A DNA stretch of 64,000 nucleotides from AC-32 sp963746155 (GTDB lineage: Bacteria; Actinomycetota; Thermoleophilia; Gaiellales; Gaiellaceae), in the NCBI GenBank assembly GCA_963746155.1, contig CAVVAB010000012.1, positions 496,001-560,000 of the forward strand, read 5' to 3'. Position numbers and translations under genes: made by a program. Positions 52,760-61,177 of this stretch are shown piece by piece. Every line of letters starts with the position of its first letter. Positions within the stretch are counted from its first letter, which is position 1. Under the pieces are notes generated by a model. The model was not told the origin of the DNA and searched no databases. It saw only the letters and a list, made by a program, of their open reading frames with translations.

Positions 52760-54212
52760 TCGACATCGTCGACACGACCACGCGCGACGGCAACCAGAGC
52801 CTCTGGAGCGCGACCGGCCTGACGACGCCCGACGTCCTCTCGATCGCGCCGACGATGGACCGCGTCGGCTTCCACGCGGCCGACTTCACCTCGAGCACGC
52901 ACATGGCTGTCTCGGTCCGCTTCCACCGCGAGGACCCGTGGGAGCGGATCCGGCTCGTCAGCGCCGCGATGCCGAACACGCCGCTGAGCTTCATCACGAC
53001 CGGCATGCGCTTCATCTCGTGGGTGCCGGCCGACGAGGACGTGATGCGGCTCGTCTTCCGCTGCGTCGTGCGGAACGGGATCCGCCGCTTCCAGGTCGCC
53101 GACCCCTCGAACGACCCGCCGCGCCTGCGGCGGCTGGCCCGAATGGCCCGCGAGGAAGGTGTCGAGGAGATCGTGATCGGGCTCACCTACTCGGTCAGCC
53201 CGGTGCACACGCACGCCTACTACGCGGAGCGCGCGGCCGCGCTCGCCGACTGCGCCGAGATGGACCGGCTCTACCTCAAGGACCCGGGCGGCCTGCTCAC
53301 TCCGGACGCGGTGCAGGAGCTGGCGCCGCACTTCCTCCGTGCCGCGGGCGAGCGAACCGTCGAGCTGCACAGCCACTGCACGATCGGGCTCGCGCCGCTC
53401 GTCTACATGGAAGGGCTGCGCGCGGGGTTCCAGGTGCTGCACACGGCGGTCGCGCCCCTTGCGCGCGGGACGTCGAACCCGGCTGCGGAGTCGACGCTTG
53501 CGGAACCTGGAGGCCGAGGGCTACTCGCACCGCCTCGACCTCGAGGCGCTCGCCGCGGTCTCGGCGCACTTCCGCGAGCTCGGCCGCGAGAAGGGCCTGC
53601 CCGTCGGCCGGCCGCAGGAGTTCGACGCGACGTACTACCACCACCAGCTCGCAGGCGGGATGGTCTCGACCACGAGGCGGATGCTCGGCGAGCTCGGCCG
53701 GCCGGAGCTGTACGACGAGGTGCTCGAGGAGGTCGGCCGCGTGCGCGCGGAGATGGGCTACCCGATCATCGTCACGCCGGTCTCGCAGATGGTCGCGACG
53801 CAGGCTGTTCGGAACGTGATCGACGGCGAGCGCTGGTCGAACGTCTCCGACGAGACCGTCCGCTACTTCCTCGGGCACTACGGCGACCCGGCCGCGCCGT
53901 TCGCGCCGGAGATCGCCGAGCGCGTGCTCTCACGGCCGCGCGCCGAGGAGCTGCGCGACCTCGAGCCGCTGCACCTCGAGGGGGCGCGGGAGCGGTTCGG
54001 CGCGGAGATCTCCGACGAGGAGCTGCTGCTGCGGCTGACGATGCCCGGGGAGCAGGTGGACGCGATCGGCACGGCAGCCGCCCGCGCGCGCCGCTCCGTC
54101 CGGCCGAAATCCGGTCGTGACGCTTCTGCAGGAGGTCGCGAGGCGGAAGTCGATCACGCAGCTGCGCGTGCAGAAGGGCGACGACCTCGTCGTGTGGCGC
54201 CGTGCGACTTGA
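52756..54212 (+). CDS. Biotin-dependent carboxyltransferase (pyruvate carboxylase B / oxaloacetate decarboxylase alpha type), frameshifted
   Basis: About 484 residues of the HMGL-like/PYC_OADA barrel. DTTTRDGNQSLWSATGLTTP is the metal and catalytic start motif; LYLKDPGGLLTPDAVQELAP contains the carbamylated-Lys region; VELHSHCTIGLAPLVYMEGL supplies the HxH metal site. A +1 shift at 53500 and a second near 54085 break the frame; joined, it ends GDDLVVWRRAT at TGA 54210-54212. It would move CO2 between biotin and an acid such as pyruvate/oxaloacetate, the GalC products, but a novel acceptor is possible. Overlaps the carrier gene and the HAD gene. Confidence 0.84.
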
Positions 54213-54997
54213 CGATTGCCGTGGGTTCGTCTTCGACGTCGACGGCACGCTTGTGCAGCGGGCAGGCGAGGAGACGCGCGTGCAGCCGGGCGCGCTCGAG
54301 GTGCTCGCGAAGATCCGCGCTTCGGGCCGGCCGCTGGCCGTCTTCACGAACGGGAGCCACGAGACACCGGCGACGTTCGCTGCGGGCCTGCGCGAGGTCG
54401 GCCTCGATATCGCCGACGACGAGCTGCTCACGCCGTTGCGCAGCGTCCGCTTCCACCTTCGCTCCGCGGGCCCGTCGTGCTCATTCGCGAACGAGCGGGT
54501 GCGCGCGTACCTGGAGCAGGCCGGCCTCCGCATCGCCGACGGCGAGGACGCCGAGGCGGTCTTCGTGGCCCACGTCGACGCGGTCGACTTCGTGCAGCTG
54601 GAGAGAGCCGCCCGCGCGGTGCTTGCCGGCGCGGAGCTGCTGACGGCGAGCTACGCGCCGGCCTACGCGGGAGCGAACGGCCCGATCCTCAGCCGCGGCG
54701 CAATGACGGCGGCAGCGATCGCGAAGGCGAGCAGCACCGAGCCGGTAATCGTCGGCAAGCCCTCGCACGCCGCGCTCGAGGCGATCAGCGAACAGCTCGG
54801 GGCGCCGCCCGCGAGCGCGCTCGCCGTGATCGGCGACGACCTCGGCATGGACGTCGCCCTCGGCCGGCTCGGCGGCGCGCGCACGGTCCTCGTCCGCAGC
54901 GGCATCAGCGGCTGGGATCGACCTCGACGGCGTGCCCGAGCCGAGCCGCCCGGACGCGGTCGTCGAGAGCGTCGCCGACGTGCTCGACTGGCTCTGA
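54202..54997 (+). CDS. HAD-IIA (NagD/4-nitrophenylphosphatase-like) phosphatase, frameshifted at its end
   Basis: About 265 residues. HAD motif I is GFVFDVDGTLVQRAGEETRV (DxDGT), motif II AVFTNGSHETPATFAAGL, motif III/IV VIVGKPSHAALEAISEQLGA and AVIGDDLGMDVALGRLGGAR. The cap is of type C2A as in NagD, phosphoglycolate and 4-nitrophenyl phosphatases. A surplus G in GGG (54913-54915) hides the end, which reads IDLDGVPEPSRPDAVVESVA and DVLDWL to TGA 54997. In an operon with an aryl-phosphate-synthase-like dikinase, an organic-phosphate phosphatase is a meaningful partner. Confidence 0.84.
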
Positions 54998-54998
54998 T

Positions 54999-55004
54999 TA
55001 GGCT
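54999..55004 (+). promoter_or_regulatory. -10 box before the benzoylformate decarboxylase-like gene
   Basis: TAGGCT ends 9 nt before GTG 55014, no Shine-Dalgarno; may give a separate leaderless message. Confidence 0.35.
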
Positions 55005-55013
55005 CCGCGGCCT

Positions 55014-56605
55014 GTGACGACGGTCCGAGACGCCACCCTCGAGGTCCTGCGGCGGCGCGGGATGACGAAGATCTTCTCCAACCCCGGCTCGACCGAGGTG
55101 TCGTTTCTCGTCGACCTGCCCTCCGACCTCGAGTTCGTGCTCGCGCTCCACGAGGGTTCGGTCGTCGGGATCGCGACGGGCTACGCGCTCGGGCGCGGAG
55201 AGCCGTCGTTCGTGCTCCTGCACACGACGCCCGGGCTCGGAAACGCCGTCTCGGCGCTGGCGACGTCGCGCGTCAACCGCGCGCCGCTCGTCGTGTGTGT
55301 CGGCCAGCAGGACCGCCGCCACCTCGCGCACGAGCCGTTCCTCGCCGGGAAGCTGGCCGGGCTCGCCGGCGAGTACCCGGTGTGGGTCGACCAGCCCGTC
55401 CGGCCGCAGGACGTGCCGGGCTCCCTCGATCGGGCCTGGCACGAGGCGCAGACACGGCGCGGGCCCGCGCTCGTGATCGTGCCGATGGACGACTGGAACG
55501 CGGCGGCGCCCGAGCCGTACGAGTACGCCGCCCCTGATCGCCTCGTCCGCGCGGCCGGGGCCGACGAGGCCGCGGTCGAGGAGCTCGCGCAGCTGCTCGA
55601 AGGAGCGAGGTCTCCGGCCCTCGTCGCCGGCGCGGGAGCCGACGATCCGGCCACCTGGGAGGCGCTGGTCGCGCTCGCCGAGCGCCTCGCGGCCCCGGTC
55701 TGGCAGGAGCCGTTCGGCGCCGGGCCGGCTTCCCGCAGACCCATCCGCTCTACATGGGCGACCTCTCCGCCGACCGTGCCAGGCTCCGCGAAGCGCTGGC
55801 TCCGTACGACGTCGTCCTCGTCGTCGGCGCTCCCGCCTTCCGCCAGTACGCCTACGCCGAGGGCCCGTTCGTCGAGGACGGGACGACCGTCGCGGTCGTC
55901 ACCGAGGACCCCGCCGAGGCGCAGCGCAGCCGCGCCCGGCTCTCGGTGCTCGCGCCGCCGGCATCGGTCTGCGCCGCGCTCGCCGAGCGCCTGTCGCAGC
56001 GGGACGCCGAGCCGCCCGCGCCTCGCAAGCCGCCCGAGCCGCCCGCGCCGGACGACCCGCTTCGAGCCGGGCACGTCCTGAACGAGCTGGCGCTCCGGCT
56101 GCCGGAGAACGCCGTCGTCCTCGAGGAGGCGCCCTCGAACCGCCCCGAGCTGCTCGCGCGACTCCCGGCCAGCCAGAACATGGGCCTGATCAGCCCCGCG
56201 ATGGGCGGGCTCGGCTTCGCGATGCCAGCCGCGATCGGCCTGCGCCTGGCGCTTCCCGACCGCCCGGTGGTGGCGATCATCGGCGACGGCTCGTCGCTCT
56301 ACGCGATCCAGTCGCTGTGGAGCGCCGCGACCTACAAGTCGGGCCCGCTGCTCGTGATCCTGAAGAACGGCGGCTACGCGATCATGGATCGCCTGGCCGA
56401 GCACGAAGGCGGCTCGTCGGCCTGGCCCAACGTCGACGTCGACATCGCGGGCCTGGCCGAGATCTTCGGCTGCGAGTCGCGGCGGATAGCGGACCTCGCC
56501 GCGCTTCAGCACGTGCTCGACGAGGTGGTCCCCGGTCTCTCGGAGCGTGCCGAGCCGCTTCTACTCGAGGTCACGGTCGAGCCGGACACCGACTTTCAGC
56601 CCTAG
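55014..56605 (+). CDS. Benzoylformate decarboxylase-like ThDP enzyme, frameshifted
   Basis: About 530 residues. It follows MdlC closely: IFSNPGSTEVSFLVDLPSDL with the substrate Ser, ALHEGSVVGIATGYALGRGE with the ThDP Glu, LLHTTPGLGNAVSALATSRV with the catalytic His, PLVVCVGQQDRRH, and the ThDP motif IIGDGSSLYAIQSLWSAATY. A one-base loss near 55720 splits it; restored, the joint reads RAGFPQTHPLYMGDL. It would decarboxylate an aryl 2-oxoacid to an aldehyde, which the aldehyde dehydrogenases could oxidise; acyloin or 2-oxoacid side reactions are possible. Last of the dikinase cluster. Confidence 0.85.
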
Positions 56606-56795
56606 CCAGAGCCAAACCGCGAAAGTCGCCCGGATCGACGCTTCCCCGGGTTCTGTCCTGGTCAACCGAGCAACAAGGATGAAGTGTCGATCACAGGCGA
56701 GACTTGTGCAGGCACCTTGAAGGGCAGCCACCAAGTGAGAGGACGCTCGCCCAACCCACCATCCTGTTCTCAGGCGCGCCGCAGGTGGGGCCGAG

Positions 56796-57227
56796 TCAGG
56801 CCAGGAGGAGCCCGACGACCAGCGGTGAGAAGAAGTAGGCCGCCAGGACATAGGGCCACATGTAGCCGTTCTCCGCGTGCCAGCCTTCGAGGATCTCGTG
56901 GACGGGACGGCGGAGCAGGAAGCTCCCGACCCATTCGAAGGCAAGCACCATCAAGAGCCAGTACGTGCCGGCGAGTAGCAACTCGGGCACGGCATGAACG
57001 TGAGCGAACCGCACCAGCGCGTAGGCGAACGGGAAGAAGATGTAGACGATTCGCGTCGTCATCCCGATTCGATGCGCGCGTAGCTCGCCGACGCGCGGCT
57101 CGTAGACGCGGTTCATGAGGACGAAGTAGTTGAATCCCGAGACCGCGATCTCGCAAAACCACACCCGGAACGTGATCATCAGCAGATAGGTGTGCACTGA
57201 AGCTCCGTCCGGAATCATCGTCGGCAC
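56796..57227 (-). CDS. Small membrane protein
   Basis: A 143-residue protein with four hydrophobic segments (YLLMITFRVWFCEIAVSGF, IVYIFFPFAYALVRFAH, LLLAGTYWLLMVLAFEWVG, WPYVLAAYFFSPLVVGLLL) and short charged loops with PVHEILEGWHAENGYMW. No family recognised. GTG 57227 or the in-frame ATG 57218. The flanking 56606-56795 and 57228-57486 contain no gene I can support. Confidence 0.6.
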   Translation of the reverse strand: MPTMIPDGASVHTYLLMITFRVWFCEIAVSGFNYFVLMNRVYEPRVGELRAHRIGMTTRIVYIFFPFAYALVRFAHVHAVPELLLAGTYWLLMVLAFEWVGSFLLRRPVHEILEGWHAENGYMWPYVLAAYFFSPLVVGLLLA

Positions 57228-57486
57228 GCTCCGGCCGGCGCATCCGTAGGATCTCGCACTTGCCCAAGCGCCCGCGCGCGGGTGACTGTTGAGGCAGCCA
57301 TCGGAGTGCCTTCGCGAACACTGGCGCAGCCTGGCGTTCTCGCCCTAGCCACCTACTGGCAGCGGGAGTTCGGTAGTTCCGAGCAAGCGGGTTCAGTGGC
57401 GGCGCGGATGTGCAGCGCAACGCAGGGATGGATGATCAAGTATCAAGTTTCCAGTGGAAGCAACCCGGGCGAAGGAGGTGTGCGTT

Positions 57487-57765
57487 ATGCGTGCGCTCAA
57501 TTTCCCGCATGGCGGCGTGTCGTGGCGGCAGATCCGCGACCCGCTGGTCATGGTTTCGCTCGTTGCGGCCGCCTGCCTTCTCGTTGAGGCCGTCATCGCG
57601 AAGAACGTGATCGATGTGAAGCTGGACTTTTTTAGCCAACTCGCCCCGATGTGGATCTTCATCACGTACCTGGTGAGCGGCCTTCGCGATCGTACAAGTG
57701 AGATCGCGTTCATCGCTGCGATCATCCTGGCGACAGCCGCCATTCTCGTCCTGTACGCAGTCTGA
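57487..57765 (+). CDS. Small membrane protein
   Basis: A 92-residue protein with three hydrophobic helices (PLVMVSLVAAACLLVEAVIA, LAPMWIFITYLVSGL, SEIAFIAAIILATAAILVLY). ATG 57487 follows GGAGGTG with ideal spacing, so translation is well supported; an earlier ATG at 57454 is not. Function unknown. Confidence 0.65.
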   Translation: MRALNFPHGGVSWRQIRDPLVMVSLVAAACLLVEAVIAKNVIDVKLDFFSQLAPMWIFITYLVSGLRDRTSEIAFIAAIILATAAILVLYAV

Positions 57766-57810
57766 GAACCGCTCCTCTGCCTGGAGTGCTGAGGTAGGAG
57801 GGCCAGAACC

Positions 57811-57838
57811 GTCAGGGAACATTCCCGAACGTTGGCCC
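57811..57838 (+). repeat. 28-bp repeat, copy 1
   Basis: Matches 58162-58189 at 22 of 28 positions, with the core CATTCC-GAAC--TGGCCC. Intergenic in both places, flanking the 57890-58114 gene. Confidence 0.5.
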
Positions 57839-57860
57839 AGGCCAGCGTCTCTGGGCCTGG
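57837..57860. terminator. Candidate bidirectional terminator hairpin
   Basis: CCAGGCC / GGCCTGG (57837-57843, 57854-57860), 10-nt loop, between convergent genes; no U-tract. Confidence 0.35.
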
Positions 57861-57889
57861 CTGAAGCCAAGGCCAAGCGGCTCGGTGGC

Positions 57890-58114
57890 TTACCCGCCCA
57901 GCAGTTCCTCCACCCGCTCCGCGAAGGCCGAGGGATCCTCCAGCCGTTCCAGGCTGGTGGAGATGTTCTGCCCGGGCCTCACCCTCACGAGCATCTCCGG
58001 ATTCTGGAAGATCGTCACGTGCTCACCGGCCTCGTCCTCACTGTCGTACGGGCCGAAGACCCCGATCACCACCTCCCCGTCCAGCAACACCACGATCGGG
58101 TGTCCATCACTCAT
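57890..58114 (-). CDS. Small acidic hypothetical protein
   Basis: A 74-residue soluble protein (IVVLLDGEVVIGVFGPYDSE, then LVRVRPGQNISTSLERLEDP and ERVEELLGG). ATG 58114 follows AGGAGACGAG, so expression is credible. The GPYDSEDEAGEH stretch resembles short proteins fused to or beside stress genes, but I cannot name a family. Confidence 0.6.
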   Translation of the reverse strand: MSDGHPIVVLLDGEVVIGVFGPYDSEDEAGEHVTIFQNPEMLVRVRPGQNISTSLERLEDPSAFAERVEELLGG

Positions 58115-58161
58115 CTCGTCTCCTCTCCCTCGCTCTAGTAGACGCTAAGACATCACCCATG

Positions 58162-58189
58162 CTCAGGGGTCATTCCGGAACACTGGCCC
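58162..58189 (+). repeat. 28-bp repeat, copy 2
   Basis: Second copy of the 57811-57838 element, ending 9 bp before the stop of the nucleotidyltransferase gene. Confidence 0.5.
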
Positions 58190-58198
58190 CGACCCTCT

Positions 58199-58831
58199 TC
58201 AGCTTCGTTCTGGCGGCGGGCTGGCTCGGTCGAGGAGCGCCCGTACGCTCTTCTCGTCGAACGCCACGCGAGCGCCTTGCGCTTCCGCCCAGGCCGCGGC
58301 GGCGGGCTTGGAGCAGTGGGTGCGCTCTTCTCGGAACCGCCAGACCCGGCAGGCTGTGAGAGCCATCAGCTCCTGGTGAGGCGGGTCGTAGCCGATGAGC
58401 TTCCACCGCTCGACCACCGCAGTCCCGACCTCGTCGACCCACTCGTCCGGTACGGGACCGATGACGTCGGTATGACCGAGTTGGCGGCAGACGGAGAACT
58501 CGACCACCAAGTCGGACTCGTCCTTGTCGCGCTCCACGTGCAGACCGTGCTCCACAGTCAATGACAGATAGAGCGTCATGTGAGGCTCCCGTGTCGGTCT
58601 CGCGGCGACGTCAGAGGTGACGACTCGGAGGTCGAGGTTCATCGGCTCCTGGTTCCATGCCTGCTCCACAGCTGCGACAAGTCCGCCCGTCGCTGCGTCG
58701 CTGACTACCAGCAGGTCGACGTCACTTGTTAGCGGCCGAAACCCACCAAGCACGAGCGAGCCGTGAAGAATCACAGTTGCATCCGGGAGCACCGCGGTGC
58801 AGGCGCCCGAGATCCGGTCGACGAACTCCAC
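58199..58831 (-). CDS. Nucleotidyltransferase (AadA-like, with DUF4111)
   Basis: A 210-residue protein. The N-terminal nucleotidyltransferase motif is ILHGSLVLGGFRPLTSDVDL (GS-x(n)-DxD), followed by a helical DUF4111 C-terminal domain (LIGYDPPHQELMALTACRVW, AKPAAAAWA-like region). Proteins of this layout include aminoglycoside 3''/9-adenylyltransferases, but divergent members are often not resistance enzymes. GTG 58831 is 6 nt from TAGGCT, leaderless. Confidence 0.8.
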   Translation of the reverse strand: MEFVDRISGACTAVLPDATVILHGSLVLGGFRPLTSDVDLLVVSDAATGGLVAAVEQAWNQEPMNLDLRVVTSDVAARPTREPHMTLYLSLTVEHGLHVERDKDESDLVVEFSVCRQLGHTDVIGPVPDEWVDEVGTAVVERWKLIGYDPPHQELMALTACRVWRFREERTHCSKPAAAAWAEAQGARVAFDEKSVRALLDRASPPPERS

Positions 58832-58936
58832 CTCGCCAGCCTAGATCGGCTTCTCCCCGACTCCGCCAGGCACTGTGCGCTAACTGCTGCAAGCCGAAGC
58901 GCCCGAGTGGCAGGACGCTGCCCGAGCCGTTAGTGC

Positions 58937-59830
58937 CTATGCGGCGGCACCGGCAAAGAAGTCGATAAGCAGCTCGTTGACGCGTTCAGCCTCGTCGTGA
59001 TGAACCCAGTGCGATGCGTCGGGCAGGCGCTCCACGCGGTCGAGGTTGGGTACGTCGTCGCGCTCGGGCTCGGCGAGGTCGGAGCCGAGGTACGAATCGC
59101 GCTCCCCCCAGATCACCAGTGTCGGCGCCGAGATCGGGCGAAGCTTTGCTACGGCTTCCTTCTGGGACTGTCTGACCGAGGCACGGTAGTAGTCGATCAT
59201 CCCGGCCGCTGCCCCAGGCTGTGACCATGCCTCGACGTAGCGTTCGATTTCCTGCGGCGTGTAGGGCGGGTCCGCCTCATGCAGGAAGTGTCGGAAGAAG
59301 TGCCAGTCGTTGGCGTGTACCACGTGCTCGGGCAATCCCGGGATCGCAAAGAAGAAGAAGTACCAGGACTTCCGCAGCTGGTTCGGGTTGTGCAATCCCT
59401 CGGAGAGCCGCCGCGGATGGGCCGCGTTGAGGATCGCGAGTCGGTCGACCACCTCGGGGTGGTTCATCGCAGTCGTCCAGGCGATGGACCCGCCCCAGTC
59501 GTGACCGACCAGGAACGCGGACTCCGCACCGAGCTCTCCGATGAGGCCGCGGATGTCGGCGGCGAGCAGGTCGACGGCGTAGGACTCGAAGCCCTCTGGC
59601 TTCGATGAGAGGTTGTAGCCACGCGTGTCGGGGGCGACGACGCGAAAACCCGCGGCCGCGAGCGGCGCGATCTGTTGCCTCCAACCGAACCAGAACTCCG
59701 GGAAGCCGTGCAGCAAAATGAGCAGTGGCCCATCGCCAGCCTCGACGTAATGCAAGTTCACGTCGCCGACTTGAGCGTAACCCTCCCGAAGCTCAATCCC
59801 GACGTCAGGGAGCACGCTGGTGGTAGCCAT
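58937..59830 (-). CDS. Epoxide hydrolase-like alpha/beta hydrolase
   Basis: A 297-residue enzyme. Oxyanion HGFPEFWFGWRQQIAPLA, nucleophile Asp in FLVGHDWGGSIAWTTAMNHP, cap tyrosine region RYVEAWSQPGAAAGMIDYYR, acid/His in LVIWGERDSYLG and DASHWVHHDEAERVNELL. Asp rather than Ser at the elbow plus W in HDWGG marks epoxide hydrolases and haloalkane dehalogenase relatives. ATG 59830 has GGAGGTCC. A palindrome CTCGGGCCCGAG (59853-59864) lies upstream. Confidence 0.88.
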   Translation of the reverse strand: MATTSVLPDVGIELREGYAQVGDVNLHYVEAGDGPLLILLHGFPEFWFGWRQQIAPLAAAGFRVVAPDTRGYNLSSKPEGFESYAVDLLAADIRGLIGELGAESAFLVGHDWGGSIAWTTAMNHPEVVDRLAILNAAHPRRLSEGLHNPNQLRKSWYFFFFAIPGLPEHVVHANDWHFFRHFLHEADPPYTPQEIERYVEAWSQPGAAAGMIDYYRASVRQSQKEAVAKLRPISAPTLVIWGERDSYLGSDLAEPERDDVPNLDRVERLPDASHWVHHDEAERVNELLIDFFAGAAA

Positions 59831-59852
59831 GAGGACCTCCGTGGGTAGTGGG

Positions 59853-59864
59853 CTCGGGCCCGAG
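59853..59864. promoter_or_regulatory. Palindrome upstream of the epoxide hydrolase gene
   Basis: CTCGGGCCCGAG, perfect 12-bp dyad 22 bp before the ATG, flanked by partial GTAG/CTAC arms; possible operator. Confidence 0.3.
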
Positions 59865-59950
59865 ACTACGCCTGCGGTTTTGGAGACGCAACCGCCAGCC
59901 GACCTCCGCGACACCGTCGTTCAAGGCGGTCGGGTGACATCCCGAATGCG

Positions 59951-61072
59951 CTAGCCCCAGACGTCCGCGGCGACCTCGACGACGAGGCGGAGCTTGGCCC
60001 ACTGCTCCTCCTCCGAGAGCGCGTTGCCCTCGACCGTCGAGGCGAAGCCGCACTGGGGCGAGAGGCAGAGCTGCTCGATCGGCGCGTACTTCGCCGCCTC
60101 CTCGAGTCTGCGCAGGATGTCGTCGCGCGACTCGAGCTCGCCCTTCTTCGTGGTGACGAGGCCGAGCACGACCTGCTTGTCGCCCTTGGGCAGGAAGCGC
60201 AGCGGCTCGAAGCCGCCCGAGCGCTCGTCGTCCCACTCCAGGAAGAACCCGTCGACGTCGAGCTCGCTCAGCAGCGCCTCGGCGACGAATTCCCACCCAC
60301 CCTCGGCGGCCCAGGACGAGCGGAAGTTCCCCTTGCACGCGTGCGTCGTGGCGCTCATCCCGACGGGCAGGTCGGCGATCACCGAGTTCAGGTGACGGAT
60401 GTAGTCGACGTGCTGGCTCTTCGGGTCGCCGCCGATCGCGGCGACGTACTCGCGCTCGTGCGGGTCGTTCATGTAGGCGAGGCTCGTGTCGTCGAACTGG
60501 AGATACGTGCAGCCGAGCTCGCCCAGCCGCCGAACCTCCTCGCGGTAGGCGGCGACGAGATCGGCCCAGAACGAGTCGATGTCCGGATAGACGTCGGGGT
60601 CGAGCGCAGCCTTGCCTCCGCGGTAGTGGACCATGCTCGGCGACGGGATCGTCAGCTTGGGAACGGAGATCCCCGCGGCCGCGTCGCGGATGAACGCGAA
60701 GTCGTCGCCGAAGATCGTGTCCGAGATGCCGAGCTTGCTCTTGATGTGCAGTGCGGCCGGGGTGAACTCGATCTCGCCGTCCTCGTTCATGAACTTGATC
60801 GCGATGTGGCCCGCCTCGTGGGTGATCCCCTCGAGCTGGTAGATGAAGTCCATGTGCCAGGAGCCGCGGCGGAACTCGCCGTCCGAGACCCCGCGCAGGC
60901 CGATCTCTTCCTGCTTGCGGACCGCCTCGCGGATCGCGTCGTCCTCGATCGTGCGCAGGGCGGCGGCGTCGATGTCGCCGGCCGCGTGCTGCTCGCGCGC
61001 CTCGTGCAGGCGCTGCGGCCGCAGCAGGCTGCCGACGTGGTCGGCCCTGAACGGTGGTCGAGTTCGATCCAT
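59951..61072 (-). CDS. Cobalamin-independent methionine synthase (MetE C-terminal)-like methyltransferase
   Basis: A 373-residue single barrel equivalent to the C-terminal half of MetE. Zinc-ligand positions are kept: His and Cys in SATTHACKGNFRSSW, Glu in GFFLEWDDERSG, Cys in CLSPQCGFAS. The N-terminal MetE half is absent, as in MetE-like core proteins that use methylcobalamin-bound or other methyl donors. Near a THF O-demethylation system it may draw on 5-methyl-THF or handle another S- or O-methyl substrate. TAGCGT ends 9 nt before the ATG. Confidence 0.85.
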   Translation of the reverse strand: MDRTRPPFRADHVGSLLRPQRLHEAREQHAAGDIDAAALRTIEDDAIREAVRKQEEIGLRGVSDGEFRRGSWHMDFIYQLEGITHEAGHIAIKFMNEDGEIEFTPAALHIKSKLGISDTIFGDDFAFIRDAAAGISVPKLTIPSPSMVHYRGGKAALDPDVYPDIDSFWADLVAAYREEVRRLGELGCTYLQFDDTSLAYMNDPHEREYVAAIGGDPKSQHVDYIRHLNSVIADLPVGMSATTHACKGNFRSSWAAEGGWEFVAEALLSELDVDGFFLEWDDERSGGFEPLRFLPKGDKQVVLGLVTTKKGELESRDDILRRLEEAAKYAPIEQLCLSPQCGFASTVEGNALSEEEQWAKLRLVVEVAADVWG

Positions 61073-61177
61073 CGAGGCCGGACGCTATACGCGATCGGGC
61101 GGTCCGCGGTATGTTGATCGTGGCGACTGCGCTCCGTCCTGCGCGGACGCGCCGAACGCGAGGAAAGGAGCCTGAGC

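Noticed and set aside
54117..54212. Free-standing 31-codon gene similar to the N-terminus of a biotin carrier
   Set aside because: Consistent +1 error pattern makes it the C-terminus of the carboxyltransferase.
1783..55720. Programmed frameshifting as the cause of the many frame changes
   Set aside because: Sites share no slippery motif or structure and affect unrelated housekeeping-like genes.
58199..58831. Aminoglycoside-resistance gene
   Set aside because: AadA-like layout only; too divergent by eye to claim resistance.
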